Shown here: positions 1 through 9,164 of the stretch, piece after piece
Numbering within the stretch: position 1 is the stretch's first letter
How the letters are laid out: every line of letters begins with the position of its first letter
Origin: Streptomyces sp. OR43
GTDB taxonomy: Bacteria; Actinomycetota; Actinomycetes; Streptomycetales; Streptomycetaceae
Assembly: GCF_008042275.1 (NCBI RefSeq)
Contig: NZ_RDBK01000043.1
Location: 1,524,284-1,588,283 of the forward strand
DNA: 64,000 bases
Direction: 5' to 3'
Notes under the pieces: generated by a model
What the model was told of the DNA's origin: nothing
Databases searched by the model: none
What the model saw: the letters and a program-made list of their open reading frames with translations, nothing else
Translations under genes and position numbers: made by a program

Positions 1-1269
1 GGCCTGGGGTGCGGCGGGGGCATGTGCCTGCGGTGCGACCGGGGCGTGGGCCAGCGCCTCGGGCCCGGGAACGTACCCCATCGAGGGGCCCGGCCCGGTG
101 GTGGCGAAGGACGCGCCCCGCTCCAGCCGGTCGAGCCTGGCCTGGAGGGAACGCTCGTCGTCGAAGGCCGCGGGCAGCAGCACCCGGGCGCAGATCAGCT
201 CGACCTGAAGCCGCGGCGAGGTCGCGCCCCGCATCTCCGTGAGCCCCTCGTTGACCAGGTCGGCGGCGCGGCTGAGCTCGGCGGCGCCGAAGACGGACGC
301 CTGGGCCTGCATCCGCTCGACGACGTCTGCCGGTGCGTCGATGAGGCCCTTCTCCCCGGCGTCCGGCACGGCGGCCAGGATCACCAGGTCACGCAACCGC
401 TCCAGAAGGTCGGCGACGAACCGGCGCGGGTCGTTGCCGCCCTCGATCACCCGGTCCACGACCTCGAAGGCGGCCGCGCCGTCGCCGGCCGCGAAGGCGT
501 CCACGATCGAGTCGAGCAGGGAGCCGTCCGTATAACCGAGCAGGGACGTCGCCATGGCGTACGTCACACCGTCGTCGGCGGCACCCGCCAGCAGCTGGTC
601 CATGACCGACATCGAGTCACGCACGGATCCGGCACCGGCCCGCACGACGAGCGGGAGGACCCCGTCCTCGACGTAGCTGTTCTCCTTGCCGCACACCTCG
701 GCGAGGTATTCGCGCAGCGTCCCGGGCGGCACGAGCCGGAACGGGTAGTGGTGGGTACGCGACCGGATGGTGCCGATGACCTTCTCGGGCTCCGTGGTCG
801 CGAAGATGAACTTGAGGTGCTCCGGCGGCTCCTCGACCACCTTCAGCAGGGCGTTGAACCCCGCCGAGGTGACCATGTGCGCCTCGTCGATGATGTAGAT
901 CTTGTAACGACTCGAAGCCGGCCCGAAGAACGCCTTCTCCCGCAGATCACGGGCATCGTCCACACCACCGTGCGAGGCGGCGTCGATCTCGATCACATCG
1001 ATCGATCCCGGCCCGTTGCGCGCGAGGTCCTGGCAGGACTGGCACTCCCCGCAGGGCGTGGGCGTGGGCCCCTGCTCACAGTTCAGACAGCGCGCGAGGA
1101 TGCGCGCGCTGGTCGTCTTGCCACAGCCTCGCGGACCACTGAACAGGTACGCGTGATTGACCCGGTTGTTCCGCAGGGCCTGCTGCAGCGGGTCAGTGAC
1201 ATGCTCCTGACCGATGACCTCGGCGAACGACTCGGGGCGGTAGCGGCGGTACAGCGCAAGGGACGACAC
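1..1269 (-). CDS. dnaX: DNA polymerase III subunit gamma/tau, N-terminal part (runs off the window)
   Basis: This is the clamp-loader ATPase subunit of the replicative polymerase. I translated the minus strand from a GTG at 1269, which gives MSSLALYRRYRPESF followed by 'VIGQEHV', the classic DnaX start. The P-loop GPRGCGKTTSAR lies near residue 45. A zinc module with CLNC and CGECQSC follows, then the Walker B/DEAH-like IIDEAH and the sensor region 'SVRDSMSVMDQLL'. About 423 codons are visible, covering the AAA+ domains and the start of a Pro/Ala-rich linker. The tau-specific C-terminus lies left of the window. The SRP RNA gene sits 169 bp upstream on the same strand. A long open frame on the opposite strand is only a GC-bias shadow. 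Confidence 0.96.
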   Translation of the reverse strand, partial: MSSLALYRRYRPESFAEVIGQEHVTDPLQQALRNNRVNHAYLFSGPRGCGKTTSARILARCLNCEQGPTPTPCGECQSCQDLARNGPGSIDVIEIDAASHGGVDDARDLREKAFFGPASSRYKIYIIDEAHMVTSAGFNALLKVVEEPPEHLKFIFATTEPEKVIGTIRSRTHHYPFRLVPPGTLREYLAEVCGKENSYVEDGVLPLVVRAGAGSVRDSMSVMDQLLAGAADDGVTYAMATSLLGYTDGSLLDSIVDAFAAGDGAAAFEVVDRVIEGGNDPRRFVADLLERLRDLVILAAVPDAGEKGLIDAPADVVERMQAQASVFGAAELSRAADLVNEGLTEMRGATSPRLQVELICARVLLPAAFDDERSLQARLDRLERGASFATTGPGPSMGYVPGPEALAHAPVAPQAHAPAAPQA

Positions 1270-1437
1270 ACATACGAGGTTATCGGGGCGGACTGACAAC
1301 CGGCCCCGTACCGGGCACTCCGCCGGCTGCGGTAAACGTCACCCCAGAGATTCCGGACACCCGAAGCCCATACCCCGACCGGAAGCCCTCGGCCCGACCG
1401 GAAGTCCTGGCCGCAACCCGGCCCGGACAACGCAAGG

Positions 1438-1523
1438 GCCCCCCACGCACCCGCCAGAGCCAACTTACCCTTGCTGCCTTCCGGCCCTGGGGGAGTTCAG
1501 TCAGATAGCGCCACGTGAGGGGC
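1438..1523 (-). ncRNA. ffs: Signal recognition particle RNA, small bacterial type
   Basis: The minus strand carries the conserved SRP domain IV core, CCGGAAGGCAGCAAGGGTAA, including the GGAA tetraloop and the asymmetric loop bound by Ffh. The ends pair: GCCCCTCACG at 1523-1514 with the GC-rich GTGGGGGGC near 1438-1446. The length is about 86 nt, as expected for the compact actinobacterial form. A possible -10 box (TAAGGT on the minus strand, 1532-1537) lies about 8 bp upstream of the 5' end. The location next to dnaX is common in actinobacteria. Exact ends are approximate. Confidence 0.93.
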
Positions 1524-1675
1524 TGACGCCCACCTTAGCCGATCCCCACCCCCGCAAGTCCACCTCCCCGCAAGTCCACCTCCCCCACCTCCGGAGACCC
1601 CTCCGGGGCCGACCGGAGAGGTCCGGGGCGGAACGGGTTCGCGAGCACTCCTCAACGTCTTGTATTGTTTGCCGC

Positions 1676-1763
1676 GGAGGATTCGCCTAGTGGCCTAGGG
1701 CGCACGCTTGGAAAGCGTGTTGGGGGCAACCCCTCACGAGTTCGAATCTCGTATCCTCCGCCA
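1676..1763 (+). tRNA. tRNA-Ser(GGA)
   Basis: The acceptor stem GGAGGAT pairs with ATCCTCC (1753-1759). The anticodon loop TTGGAAA puts GGA at 1710-1712. A long variable arm typical of tRNA-Ser follows, then the T-loop TTCGAAT. Discriminator G1760 is followed by an encoded CCA at 1761-1763. A TATTGT box at 1663-1668 sits immediately upstream. Confidence 0.97.
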
Positions 1764-1786
1764 TTGCTCTCACCGGGCAATACGTT

Positions 1787-1818
1787 GAAGGGCCCCGCAG
1801 CTTGCTGCGGGGCCCTTC
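1787..1818 (+). terminator. Intrinsic terminator after tRNA-Ser(GGA)
   Basis: A perfect 15-bp stem (GAAGGGCCCCGCAGC / GCTGCGGGGCCCTTC) closes a 2-nt TT spacer. It lies 23 bp after the tRNA. There is no U-tract, as is usual in Streptomyces. Confidence 0.85.
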
Positions 1819-1915
1819 GGCGTTGGCGGTCTCGGCTCCGGTCTCGTTCAGGCGTACGCCACTCGCCCCGACGAGCACGGGCGGGCGAGGGCGTGCGAAA
1901 GCGACCCGGCGGTTC

Positions 1916-1975
1916 GAGGTTCTGCGCGTCGGGGTTCTGCGCGTCGAGGTTCTGCGCGTCGAGGTTCTACGCGTC
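1916..1975. repeat. Four tandem 15-bp repeats
   Basis: Four adjacent copies of GAGGTTCTGCGCGTC (the second starts GGGG, the fourth has TAC for TGC). The last copy covers the stop codon (1967-1969) of the oxygenase gene on the minus strand, so the array forms its immediate 3' flank. On the minus strand the copies read GACGCGCAGAACCTC. Confidence 0.9.
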
Positions 1976-3571
1976 GGAGAGCAGCGGGTCGTAAAGGGTC
2001 GAACGGTGACGGCCTGACATGAAGGACAGGAAGTCCCGGACGAAAGCGCTCCGGGAGTAGCGGCCCTCGGCGTCCAGGACGGTTCGTCCGAAGCCTCTCC
2101 TGAACAGGGCCCGGTACTCCTCCGCGTCGATGGACCCGTCACCGTCCGCGTCGGCGGCGTCGAAGAGGGTCTCGGCGACCCTGATCAGCGCCGGTCCTGC
2201 CAGGGACGGGGCCGCGGCCACGTACTCGTCCTCGCTCACCCGTCCGTCGCCGTCGCTGTCCAGGGCTGACTGGAGTTCCCGCCACCACGCGGCGAAGGCG
2301 TCGTACAGGCGGGTCTCCTCCGGCTCGTCCAGGTCGAGGCGGGAGCAGAGTTCCCGGGCCATGGCGGCCAGGTCGGGCCAGTCCAGAGAGCCGTCCCCGG
2401 TCTGGTCCAGCACCTCGGTGAAGAAGGCGCGGGCGTCGCGCCGGCTCCCGGCCCCGTCCGGGCCGCTCGTGGCGTCCCGCGGTGCCGGTACCGGTGTGAT
2501 CAGCCGGAACAGTGCGGCGGCCCGTTTCGTCCGGGCGCGCAGAGTGGTGAGCGTCTCGGCCATCGGGCTGTCGCCGTCCGGCGACAGGTTGAGCAGGGTG
2601 ACGACGTTCTCCGCCTGGACCCAGTTGTCGGGTAGCGCGCGGGCCAGACGGGCGGCCATATAGGCGCCCTGCATCAGCGTCTGGGCGCCGGGGACCTCCG
2701 GCAGGCCCGCTCTGCGGCGGAAGACCTCGGGGAGGGAAGCCACGGTGACGGTGCCGATGACCGGCCCCGCAAGCGCGCGGCCGGTCGCCCAGACCGTGGG
2801 CATTCCCGCGAACAGCGGCGGTGCCGGCAGATGCTCGAAGAGCTTGTAGAGGATGATGCGCAGCGCCTCCGTGTTCTGCAGTTCCTCCGCGACCATGCGG
2901 TCGTAGTACTGCCAGAACTCGGGCAGAGTGGGCGGCAGATGGCCCGCCCGGTCCCCCAACGCTGCGAGGAAGGCCTGGAATTCGGCGTAGAGGCCTTCCA
3001 TGGTCTCCTGGTCCAGCGGCTGTCCGCTCAGCCGGCACATGGTGACCGAGCTCTCGAAGAGCGTCGCGACCACCCACGCCCGTACCTCGGGGTCCATCGC
3101 GTCGTAGGGCTGGTTCCTGGCGTCCGTGCCGCTCAGCCGTGAGTGGAGACGGTTGAGCCGTGCCGCCTCCCGCTGCCTGACGTGTTCGTCGGCTCCGAAC
3201 ATGCGCTGCAGGCTCACGAGGGTGTTGCTCAGCCGTCGCCACGGGTGCACCACGAAGGAGGAGTTGTCGGCCAGCGCCGCGCCGATCTGCGGATGGGCGG
3301 CTTCCAGCACGGTGGCCCTGACGACGGCCAGTGCCCAACGGGGATCGTTGAAGAAGCGGTGGAACTGCGAGCCGGGCCCGAACAGGGATCCGGCCGGCGA
3401 CGCGGTGGTCTCCCGGCCGGGGTCTTCGTACGGGATGCCGTTCCCATTCCTGGGCCCGTTCTCGGTCCTGGGCCCGTTCTCGGTCCTGGGCCCGTTCTCG
3501 GTCCTGGGCCCGTTCCCGGGCCCGGTCGGCGCGGAGTGGCCGCTGTCCGTGTCCTTCACCTTCGAGGTCAT
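1967..3571 (-). CDS. MpaB-family (DUF2236) oxygenase-like protein fused to three C-terminal EF-hands
   Basis: The protein has 534 residues from the ATG at 3571, which overlaps the uppS stop in an ATGA; a longer upstream reading exists but would run inside uppS. Residues ~10-45 hold a tandem PRTENG repeat, a disordered-looking leader. Residues ~55-350 match the MpaB/DUF2236 fold (family of rubber oxygenase Lcp and mycophenolic acid MpaB), with an early 'HPQIGAAL' segment and a helical core. The C-terminal third has three EF-hand loops: DQTGDGSLDWPD, DSDGDGRVSEDE and DADGDGSIDAEE, all with Asp/Glu in calcium positions. The fusion suggests a calcium-responsive enzyme. The substrate is unknown, and heme binding is family knowledge only. 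Translation is probably coupled to uppS. Four 15-bp tandem repeats overlap the 3' end. Confidence 0.85.
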   Translation of the reverse strand: MTSKVKDTDSGHSAPTGPGNGPRTENGPRTENGPRTENGPRNGNGIPYEDPGRETTASPAGSLFGPGSQFHRFFNDPRWALAVVRATVLEAAHPQIGAALADNSSFVVHPWRRLSNTLVSLQRMFGADEHVRQREAARLNRLHSRLSGTDARNQPYDAMDPEVRAWVVATLFESSVTMCRLSGQPLDQETMEGLYAEFQAFLAALGDRAGHLPPTLPEFWQYYDRMVAEELQNTEALRIILYKLFEHLPAPPLFAGMPTVWATGRALAGPVIGTVTVASLPEVFRRRAGLPEVPGAQTLMQGAYMAARLARALPDNWVQAENVVTLLNLSPDGDSPMAETLTTLRARTKRAAALFRLITPVPAPRDATSGPDGAGSRRDARAFFTEVLDQTGDGSLDWPDLAAMARELCSRLDLDEPEETRLYDAFAAWWRELQSALDSDGDGRVSEDEYVAAAPSLAGPALIRVAETLFDAADADGDGSIDAEEYRALFRRGFGRTVLDAEGRYSRSAFVRDFLSFMSGRHRSTLYDPLLSDA

Positions 3572-4470
3572 CCCTTCGGTTGCGGTGCCACTCCGCCGAA
3601 GCGGCGGTCGCGGCGCCGGTATTCGTGCAGGCACTCCAGAAGGTGCGGGGCACGGAAGTCGGGCCAGAGCACCGGCGGAAAGATCCACTCGGCGTAGGCC
3701 ACCTGCCAGAGCATGAAGTTGGAGATGCGCTGTTCGCCGGACGTACGGATCACGAGATCCACGTCAGGCGTGTCCGGAACCGGCAGATGCGCGGCGAAGC
3801 ACGCCTGGTCGACGGCATCGGCGGGGACGCCGGCGCGGATGAGGGAGCGTGCCGCGGCGACGATGTCCTGACGCCCGCCGTGGTCGAACGCCACCGTCAG
3901 CGTCATGCCCCGATTGGCCTCGGTGAGCGTCATCAGGTCGGCGAAGTCCCGGGCCAGAGGGGCCGGAATTCTCGGGTCCCCGGCTCCCAGGAGCCGGCAC
4001 CGGATGCCGCGGGCGTGCAGCAGCAGCGCGTGTTTGCGCACCACACGGCGGACCAGGCGCATAAGGAAGTCGACCTCGTCGCCCGGGCGCCGCCAGTTCT
4101 CGGTGGAGAAGGCGTACAGGCTGAGCCATTCGACCCCCGCCGACCGCGCCGCCTCGATGACATCGATCACCGTCGCCTCCGCCGCGCTGTGCCCGGACGT
4201 ACGCGGCAGGGAGCGCTGCTGCGCCCACCGGCCGTTCCCGTCCATCACGCACGCCACGTGGCGAGGCACCGGCCGCCGCCCCTGCTCGCCGGGCGGGCGG
4301 CTCGGCTGCACCGGAACCGCCCGCACGGCGGGGGCCTCCGGCTGCGCGCCGACGGGAAGGCGCTCCGGCCGCGCGGCAACGGGGAGGCGCTCCGGCCGCG
4401 CGCCGCTTCTGTTCGCCGGCTCACCCGTCGCCTGCGTGTGACCGGATGGTCCCGCTGCACCGAACGTCAC
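3568..4470 (-). CDS. uppS: Isoprenyl transferase (undecaprenyl diphosphate synthase family)
   Basis: This cis-prenyltransferase would condense isopentenyl diphosphate units into the polyprenyl carrier for cell wall synthesis. The protein has 300 residues. The catalytic motif HVACVMDGNGRWA (Asp for Mg-PPi) sits near residue 75. It is followed by SGH, the conserved 'LYAFSTENW', 'DHGGRQDI' and the C-terminal 'DLVIRTSGEQRISNFMLWQ'. I chose the GTG at 4470 because GAGGGGGG lies 8 nt upstream; an ORF without a good RBS continues further. The first ~70 residues are a Pro/Arg-rich extension containing a repeated RPERLPV. Streptomyces usually has more than one uppS-type gene; this may be the accessory copy. 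It is cotranscribed with the downstream MpaB-EF gene (4-bp overlap). Confidence 0.92.
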   Translation of the reverse strand: MTFGAAGPSGHTQATGEPANRSGARPERLPVAARPERLPVGAQPEAPAVRAVPVQPSRPPGEQGRRPVPRHVACVMDGNGRWAQQRSLPRTSGHSAAEATVIDVIEAARSAGVEWLSLYAFSTENWRRPGDEVDFLMRLVRRVVRKHALLLHARGIRCRLLGAGDPRIPAPLARDFADLMTLTEANRGMTLTVAFDHGGRQDIVAAARSLIRAGVPADAVDQACFAAHLPVPDTPDVDLVIRTSGEQRISNFMLWQVAYAEWIFPPVLWPDFRAPHLLECLHEYRRRDRRFGGVAPQPKG

Positions 4471-4824
4471 TGAAGCGCCCCCCTCGACTCGCGTCCGCCG
4501 TACTTCGCCGGGACGTGACTCCGGTTGCGGAGGAGGAGGGGGCAGGCCCCTGGCCTGCGGATCCCCCGGCTGCTCCGCACTCAGCAGAGTGCCGGTGCAC
4601 GGCCCACGGCGCATCGCGTTGCGCGCATATTCACCCGTAGCACGCCAGTCGGAGTGCGCCGGTGGCGTGTGCGGGCGGCTCCGCATGAGTCGGCCGGGTC
4701 TCCGGATGGTGCACGAGATGTTGGCTGCCCCGATCGCCCGCGGTGACGCTGAGCGGGACGTCGCCGGGGTCCTGCGCGCGCGGACGGATCCGCGCCGGCC
4801 CCGGGGGACGGAAGGAGCCACACC
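4471..4824. other. 354-bp divergent intergenic region
   Basis: This region separates uppS (minus) from the 98-residue gene (plus). The one clear structure is a perfect hairpin, GCAGGCC-CCT-GGCCTGC, at 4542-4558, inside the probable uppS leader. A short plus-strand frame (4685-4828) ends in ATGA at the next start but has no visible RBS and no recognisable family; I do not call it. Nothing else stands out. Confidence 0.6.
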
Positions 4825-5121
4825 ATGAGGGTCATGCTGCGAGCACAGCTGGACACCCAGCTCGCGAACGAGGCGGTCAAGAACGGCAGTCTGCCGAAGA
4901 TCATGCAGTCGCTCGCGGAGCGGCTCAAGCCGGAGGCGGCCTACTTCGGGCCCAGCGGGGGAAAGCGGTCCTGCACGTTCGTCTTCGACATGCAGGACAG
5001 TTCGCTCCTGCCGTCCATCGCCGAGCCGCTCTTCGAGGGCCTGGGCGCGGAGATCGAGATCCAGCCGGTCATGAACACCGAGGACATGCAGAAGGGCCTC
5101 GCCGCGCTGGAGCGGCATTGA
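4825..5121 (+). CDS. Conserved hypothetical protein, 98 residues
   Basis: A small acidic, soluble protein with a predicted alpha/beta pattern and no membrane segment or signal. It starts MRVMLRAQLDTQ and contains 'KRSCTFVFDMQDSS' and 'EIEIQPVMNTEDMQKG'. The length and layout resemble the small ferredoxin-like/DUF3303-type proteins common in actinobacteria, but I cannot assign a family with certainty. The start is well supported: GGAAGGAG lies 8 nt before the ATG. It is followed by a lipoprotein gene, with a 125-bp gap that makes a shared transcript possible but not certain. Confidence 0.8.
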   Translation: MRVMLRAQLDTQLANEAVKNGSLPKIMQSLAERLKPEAAYFGPSGGKRSCTFVFDMQDSSLLPSIAEPLFEGLGAEIEIQPVMNTEDMQKGLAALERH

Positions 5122-5246
5122 ACGAGGTGCTCCGTCTCCGGAACACTTCTTGATTGCTTCTTCACAGGTCCTTCATGGGTGCGCTTCTACGTTCGTCCCG
5201 CCGGACGCAGTGGGTGGCCGGCGACAGCGGTGAGGAGCACCTGGGG

Positions 5247-5831
5247 ATGCGTGCACGGCGGAGGTTCGAGGGCCGGCTGTGGCTGATGGGCGCGGTGTCG
5301 TTGACTGCGCTGGCCCTGACGACGGGCTGCGGTGGTGACGGCGGCAGCGGTGGCGAGGTGGCTTCGGCAGCAACCCCGAAGGGCTCAGCCACCGCGTCCC
5401 CGGGCGCCTCGAGTGAGTTGTCCGAGTACGTCGACGCCCAGCGCAGGTGGGTCTCGTGTCTGCGCGACGCGGGACTCGACGCCCCCGATCCGGACGCCCG
5501 GGGCAGGGTCGATCTCGGCGACCAAACGAAGTGGAAGCGTGACCCGAAGGCTCTGCAGGCTCAGGAGAAGTGCGCCGGCCTCAGCGTGGCCGTACCGGAC
5601 AGTGTCGAGAAGGCGCAGCAGCCCGAGCTTTCCAAGGACGAGATACGCACGAAGCAGCGGTACGCCACCTGCATGCAGGAGCACGGGGCGCCCGACTTCC
5701 CCGACACCGACGCATCGGGGCACTTCCAGGACGTCACCTGGGATCCGGCGTCGGCCGGAGCGAAGCGCGCCGCACGGACCTGCGCTTCCATCATCGGCGT
5801 GCCGGACGACGCGCCCGCACCCCAGGGCTGA
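5247..5831 (+). CDS. Secreted lipoprotein of unknown function
   Basis: The protein has 194 residues from the ATG at 5247 (RBS GAGGAG about 9 nt upstream; earlier in-frame starts would bury the signal). The N-terminus has Arg residues, a hydrophobic stretch and a lipobox LTTGC, so it should be a lipid-anchored exported protein. A Ser/Ala/Thr-rich linker follows. The mature part has two similar segments, each with Trp/Tyr-xx-Cys (WVSCLRDAG and YATCMQEHG, each followed by an 'AP/PD' element) and a later Cys, suggesting an internal duplication with disulfides. It lies 13 bp upstream of the adaptor and ABC genes, so it is probably an accessory subunit of that export system. Confidence 0.88.
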   Translation: MRARRRFEGRLWLMGAVSLTALALTTGCGGDGGSGGEVASAATPKGSATASPGASSELSEYVDAQRRWVSCLRDAGLDAPDPDARGRVDLGDQTKWKRDPKALQAQEKCAGLSVAVPDSVEKAQQPELSKDEIRTKQRYATCMQEHGAPDFPDTDASGHFQDVTWDPASAGAKRAARTCASIIGVPDDAPAPQG

Positions 5832-5844
5832 CGGGGCCGGGCGC

Positions 5845-7221
5845 ATGGACGACATGAAGGAACCGGGGCGGCACCGGCGCGGGCCGCTCCTGATCACGGC
5901 GGCGATTCTCCTCGTCGCCGCGGTCAGCACGGTGGGCGCCCTCGGGCTCGGCGGAGACGGTTCGGACGAGGCGAAGGCCCCGGGCAGAAGCGGCCGGCTG
6001 GTGGAGGTGTCACGCGAGACCCTGACCGACCGGACGGAGATCGATGGGCAGCTCGGCCACGGTCCCGAGGTGCCCTTCCCGGTGAAGGCACAGGGAACGA
6101 TCACGTGGCTCCCCGCCTCCGGCACCACCGCGCGGCGCGGAGAGCAGGTGCTGCGGATCGACGACCGGCCGGTGGTGCTGCTGTACGGAAGCCTGCCCAT
6201 GTACCGCGATCTCGGTCTGCGGCAGACGACGGACGGCGCGGGGGGCGGGAGCGGTGCCGGGTCCGAGGCCGGGTCCGAGGCCGGGTCCGAGGCCGGGTCC
6301 GAGGCCGGGTCCGGAACCGAAGCGGATTCCGGCACCGGCACCTCCTCCGGTACGAACTCAGGCTCCGCTGCGAAGGGTGGCGGCAGTTCGTCCGGCAGCC
6401 CGGACTCCGGACAGCCCGCGTCCGATGCGCGACAGCGGACGGTTCCCCTGCACGGGATGGACGTCAAACAGTTCGAGAGCAACCTCAGCGCTCTCGGCTA
6501 CTCGGGTTTCACCGTCGACGACTCCTACACCGAGCTGACGGCCGCGGCGGTCGAGCGCTGGCAGAAGGACCTCGGGCTTCCGCGGACCGGCACGGTCGAC
6601 GCCGGCTCCGTCGTCTACGCGCCCGGAGCGGTCCGTATCGCCGGCACCTCTGCCCGGGTGGGGGCCGAGGCGACGGGAACTCCGGTCACCTACACCGGGA
6701 CCTCCCGCATGGTGACCGTCAACGCGCAGGCCACCGAGACACGTTGGGCGCAGCGCGGCACCACGGTGAGCGTGGAGCTGCCCGGCGGGCGAGCCGTACC
6801 GGGAACCGTGGCGAGCGTGGGCGAGGACGCCGCCGCACCGGAGTCAGGGGCCGGAAAGGACGGTGCCCCGGCGGGCGGGGGCGACGGAGGAGGAGACCCG
6901 GCCGCCACCGTGACGGTGGTGATCGTTTTCGGGGACCACGCGTCGTTGGGCAGGCTGCAGAGCGGACCGGTCACCGTGCGCTACGCCGTCAAGCAGCGCA
7001 GGAACGTACTGGCCGTACCGGTCGCCGCCCTGGTGGCACTCGCGGAAGGCGGATACGGGCTGGAGATCTCCAAAGAGGGCGACAGCGAGGCCGACGGCGG
7101 TACCGGCGACGACGCGTCCCTTGGCTTCGTACCGGTCAGGACCGGGCTGTTCGCGGACGGCAAGGTCGAAGTGAGCGGCCCCCGGGTGCGTGAGGGCATG
7201 AAGGTGCGGGTGCCCGGATGA
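5845..7221 (+). CDS. Efflux periplasmic adaptor-like protein with peptidoglycan-binding domain
   Basis: The protein has 458 residues. One N-terminal membrane anchor (about residues 15-35) is followed by a barrel-sandwich/lipoyl-like half-domain ('[22 protein letters not shown]'-like layout). A low-complexity linker with GSEA repeats (about 138-160) comes next. A PG_binding_1 domain follows ('[17 protein letters not shown]' to '[10 protein letters not shown]'), then beta-rich adaptor domains. The stop overlaps the ABC ATPase start (ATGA). By analogy with MacA/MacB-type systems it would link the ABC exporter to the cell wall. In a Gram-positive the partner is peptidoglycan rather than an outer-membrane channel. 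The start at 5845 could instead be 9 bp downstream. Confidence 0.86.
   Translation: MDDMKEPGRHRRGPLLITAAILLVAAVSTVGALGLGGDGSDEAKAPGRSGRLVEVSRETLTDRTEIDGQLGHGPEVPFPVKAQGTITWLPASGTTARRGEQVLRIDDRPVVLLYGSLPMYRDLGLRQTTDGAGGGSGAGSEAGSEAGSEAGSEAGSGTEADSGTGTSSGTNSGSAAKGGGSSSGSPDSGQPASDARQRTVPLHGMDVKQFESNLSALGYSGFTVDDSYTELTAAAVERWQKDLGLPRTGTVDAGSVVYAPGAVRIAGTSARVGAEATGTPVTYTGTSRMVTVNAQATETRWAQRGTTVSVELPGGRAVPGTVASVGEDAAAPESGAGKDGAPAGGGDGGGDPAATVTVVIVFGDHASLGRLQSGPVTVRYAVKQRRNVLAVPVAALVALAEGGYGLEISKEGDSEADGGTGDDASLGFVPVRTGLFADGKVEVSGPRVREGMKVRVPG
6256..6315 (+). repeat. 12-bp tandem repeat encoding a GSEA-type linker
   Basis: Four perfect tandem copies of GCCGGGTCCGAG plus one variant (GCCGGGTCCGGA), all in frame inside the adaptor gene. 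The array encodes an (AGSE)n linker before the peptidoglycan-binding domain. Copy number is likely to vary between strains. Confidence 0.93.
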
Positions 7222-7940
7222 GCCCGGACCGAGAAGCCCTCCGCGCCGTCATCGAGTTCACCGCGGTGTCCAAGCACTATCCGGGGCGGGTGACGGCCCT
7301 CGACGACGTCGATCTCACCGTCCGGTACGGCGAACTCGTCTGCATCGTCGGCCCGTCCGGATCGGGAAAGTCGACCATGCTGCACCTCATGGGCACGCTC
7401 GACCGGCCGTCCGCCGGGCGCGTGGTCATCGACGGCCACGACGTCGCCGACCTGTCCGATCGCGAGGTGTCCGCCCTGCGTGCGCAGCGCATCGGATTCG
7501 TCTTCCAGCAGTTCCATCTGGCCCTCGGGATGCCGGTGCTCGACATCGTCGCCGACGGGCTGCTGTACGCCGGGAAGCCGCTGCGCGAGCGGCGGCGCCG
7601 GGCCGCGCGGGCGCTGACCCGCGTCGGACTCGGCCATCGTCTCGGTCATCTGCCCCACCAGCTCTCGGGCGGCGAGCGGCAGCGGGCCGCGGTGGCCCGT
7701 GCCGTGATCGGTGGGCCGGCCCTGCTCCTCGCCGACGAGCCCACCGGCAATCTCGACTCCGTCTCCGGCGCCGCGGTCCTGGCGCTTCTGCGCGAACTGC
7801 ACACCGCGGGCACCACGGTGGTGGTGATCACTCATGACCGCGAGATGGCCGAGGTGTTCGACCGGAAGGTGGAGATGCGGGACGGCCGGATCGTCGGCGA
7901 CCGTGCCGGCACCCCGGCCGGTCAGGGGGTTCACGGATGA
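7218..7940 (+). CDS. ABC transporter ATP-binding protein (MacB/LolD type)
   Basis: A 240-residue nucleotide-binding subunit. It has Walker [10 protein letters not shown] (about residues 44-52), a Q-loop in FVFQQF, the signature LSGGERQR, and Walker [13 protein letters not shown] with the extended 'TGNLD' typical of the MacB/LolD/FtsE group. The switch His is in VVITHD. The ATG overlaps the adaptor stop and its own stop overlaps the permease start (ATGA at both ends), so the operon is translationally coupled. It powers export or mechanotransmission by the FtsX-like permease; the substrate is unknown. Confidence 0.95.
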   Translation: MSPDREALRAVIEFTAVSKHYPGRVTALDDVDLTVRYGELVCIVGPSGSGKSTMLHLMGTLDRPSAGRVVIDGHDVADLSDREVSALRAQRIGFVFQQFHLALGMPVLDIVADGLLYAGKPLRERRRRAARALTRVGLGHRLGHLPHQLSGGERQRAAVARAVIGGPALLLADEPTGNLDSVSGAAVLALLRELHTAGTTVVVITHDREMAEVFDRKVEMRDGRIVGDRAGTPAGQGVHG

Positions 7941-9139
7941 GCGGCGCGTCCGGGCTGCGGCCCGCCCGGTTGAGCCCGGCGGACTTCGTGCGGCTGGGCG
8001 GCACCGGTCTGCGCACACGCCCGGTGCGGGTGTTCCTGTCCGCCCTCGGCATCGCCATCGGGGTGGCCGCGATGGTCGCCGTCGTCGGCATCTCCAGTTC
8101 CGGCCGTGCGGAGGTCGACCGGAAGCTGGACCGGCTCGGCACCAACATGCTGCGCGTCTCCCCCGGACAGTCGCCCGACGGGGAGACAACGAGGCTGCCC
8201 GGGGAGGCGGCGGCGATGATCCGGCGGATCGGTCCGGTGCGGGAGGTGGCCGCGACCGGTGAGATCGAGGCGGCGGCGGTCTACCGCAATGACCGGATAC
8301 CCGTCGGGCGCACGGGCAGCATCCGGGTGGCGGCCGCCGATCCGGAGCTGCCGGCCGCGATCGGGACGACGGTGGAGACCGGCCGCTGGCTGGACGAGGC
8401 GACCCAGGAGTATCCGGCCGTCGTGCTCGGCGCGCAGGCCGCCCGCCGGCTCGACGCGTACACACCCGGCACCCGGCTGTGGCTGGGCGGCACCTGGTTC
8501 TCGCTCGTCGGAGTGCTGCGGCCGGCCCCTCTCGCACCGGAGATCGACGGCTCCGCGCTGGTCGGCCGACAGGCGGCACGCACCTATCTGCACTTCGACG
8601 GACACCCGTCGACCGTGTACGTGCGCGCCCGCGACGACCGGGTCGGTGCCGTACGCGGTGTGCTCGCCGCCACGGCGAATCCGCAGAAGCCGGGCAGTGT
8701 GCTCGTCTCCCGGCCCTCGGACGCGCTGGCCGCCCGTGAGGCCACCGAATCCGCGTTGACGGGTCTGCTACTCGGGCTCGGGGGCGTCGCCCTGCTCGTC
8801 GGCGGGGTCGGCGTCGGCAACACCATGGTCATCTCGGTCCTGGAACGCCGGCCGGAGATCGGTCTGCGTCGCGCCCTGGGCGCCACCAGCGGGCAGATCC
8901 GCGGTCAGTTCGTCTCCGAGTCCCTGCTCCTGTCGGCGCTCGGCGGGCTCGGCGGGACGGTCCTGGGTACGGCGATCACCGCCGGGTACGCGTACGTGCG
9001 GCACTGGCCGACCGAGGTGCCGATGTGGGCGGCGGCGGCCGGGATGGCCGTCACCCTGGTGATCGGCGCGGTCGCCGGGCTCTATCCGGCGGTACGCGCC
9101 GGGCGCCTCGCCCCGACACAGGCGCTGGCCGGCACCTGA
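7937..9139 (+). CDS. ABC transporter permease (MacB/FtsX family)
   Basis: A 400-residue protein with the MacB/FtsX layout. One transmembrane segment lies near residues 30-55, followed by a large extracytoplasmic MacB_PCD domain. Three C-terminal transmembrane segments follow (about residues 275-300, 325-350 and 360-385), with the conserved '[15 protein letters not shown]' coupling motif between them. The gene overlaps the ATPase gene by 4 bp. The lipoprotein, adaptor, ATPase and permease form one unit. It ends convergently, 25 bp from a histidine kinase gene that may sense the same envelope stress. Confidence 0.94.
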   Translation: MSGASGLRPARLSPADFVRLGGTGLRTRPVRVFLSALGIAIGVAAMVAVVGISSSGRAEVDRKLDRLGTNMLRVSPGQSPDGETTRLPGEAAAMIRRIGPVREVAATGEIEAAAVYRNDRIPVGRTGSIRVAAADPELPAAIGTTVETGRWLDEATQEYPAVVLGAQAARRLDAYTPGTRLWLGGTWFSLVGVLRPAPLAPEIDGSALVGRQAARTYLHFDGHPSTVYVRARDDRVGAVRGVLAATANPQKPGSVLVSRPSDALAAREATESALTGLLLGLGGVALLVGGVGVGNTMVISVLERRPEIGLRRALGATSGQIRGQFVSESLLLSALGGLGGTVLGTAITAGYAYVRHWPTEVPMWAAAAGMAVTLVIGAVAGLYPAVRAGRLAPTQALAGT

Positions 9140-9164
9140 GCGCCCGGGGTGGACCACACCCTGG

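Noticed and set aside
22..1296. Long plus-strand open frame opposite dnaX
   Set aside because: The minus strand encodes a clear DnaX with P-loop and zinc motif. The plus frame is a GC-bias shadow.
4685..4828. Short plus-strand frame ending ATGA at the next gene start
   Set aside because: The ATGA overlap is suggestive, but there is no RBS, no family and the composition is poor, so it is not called.
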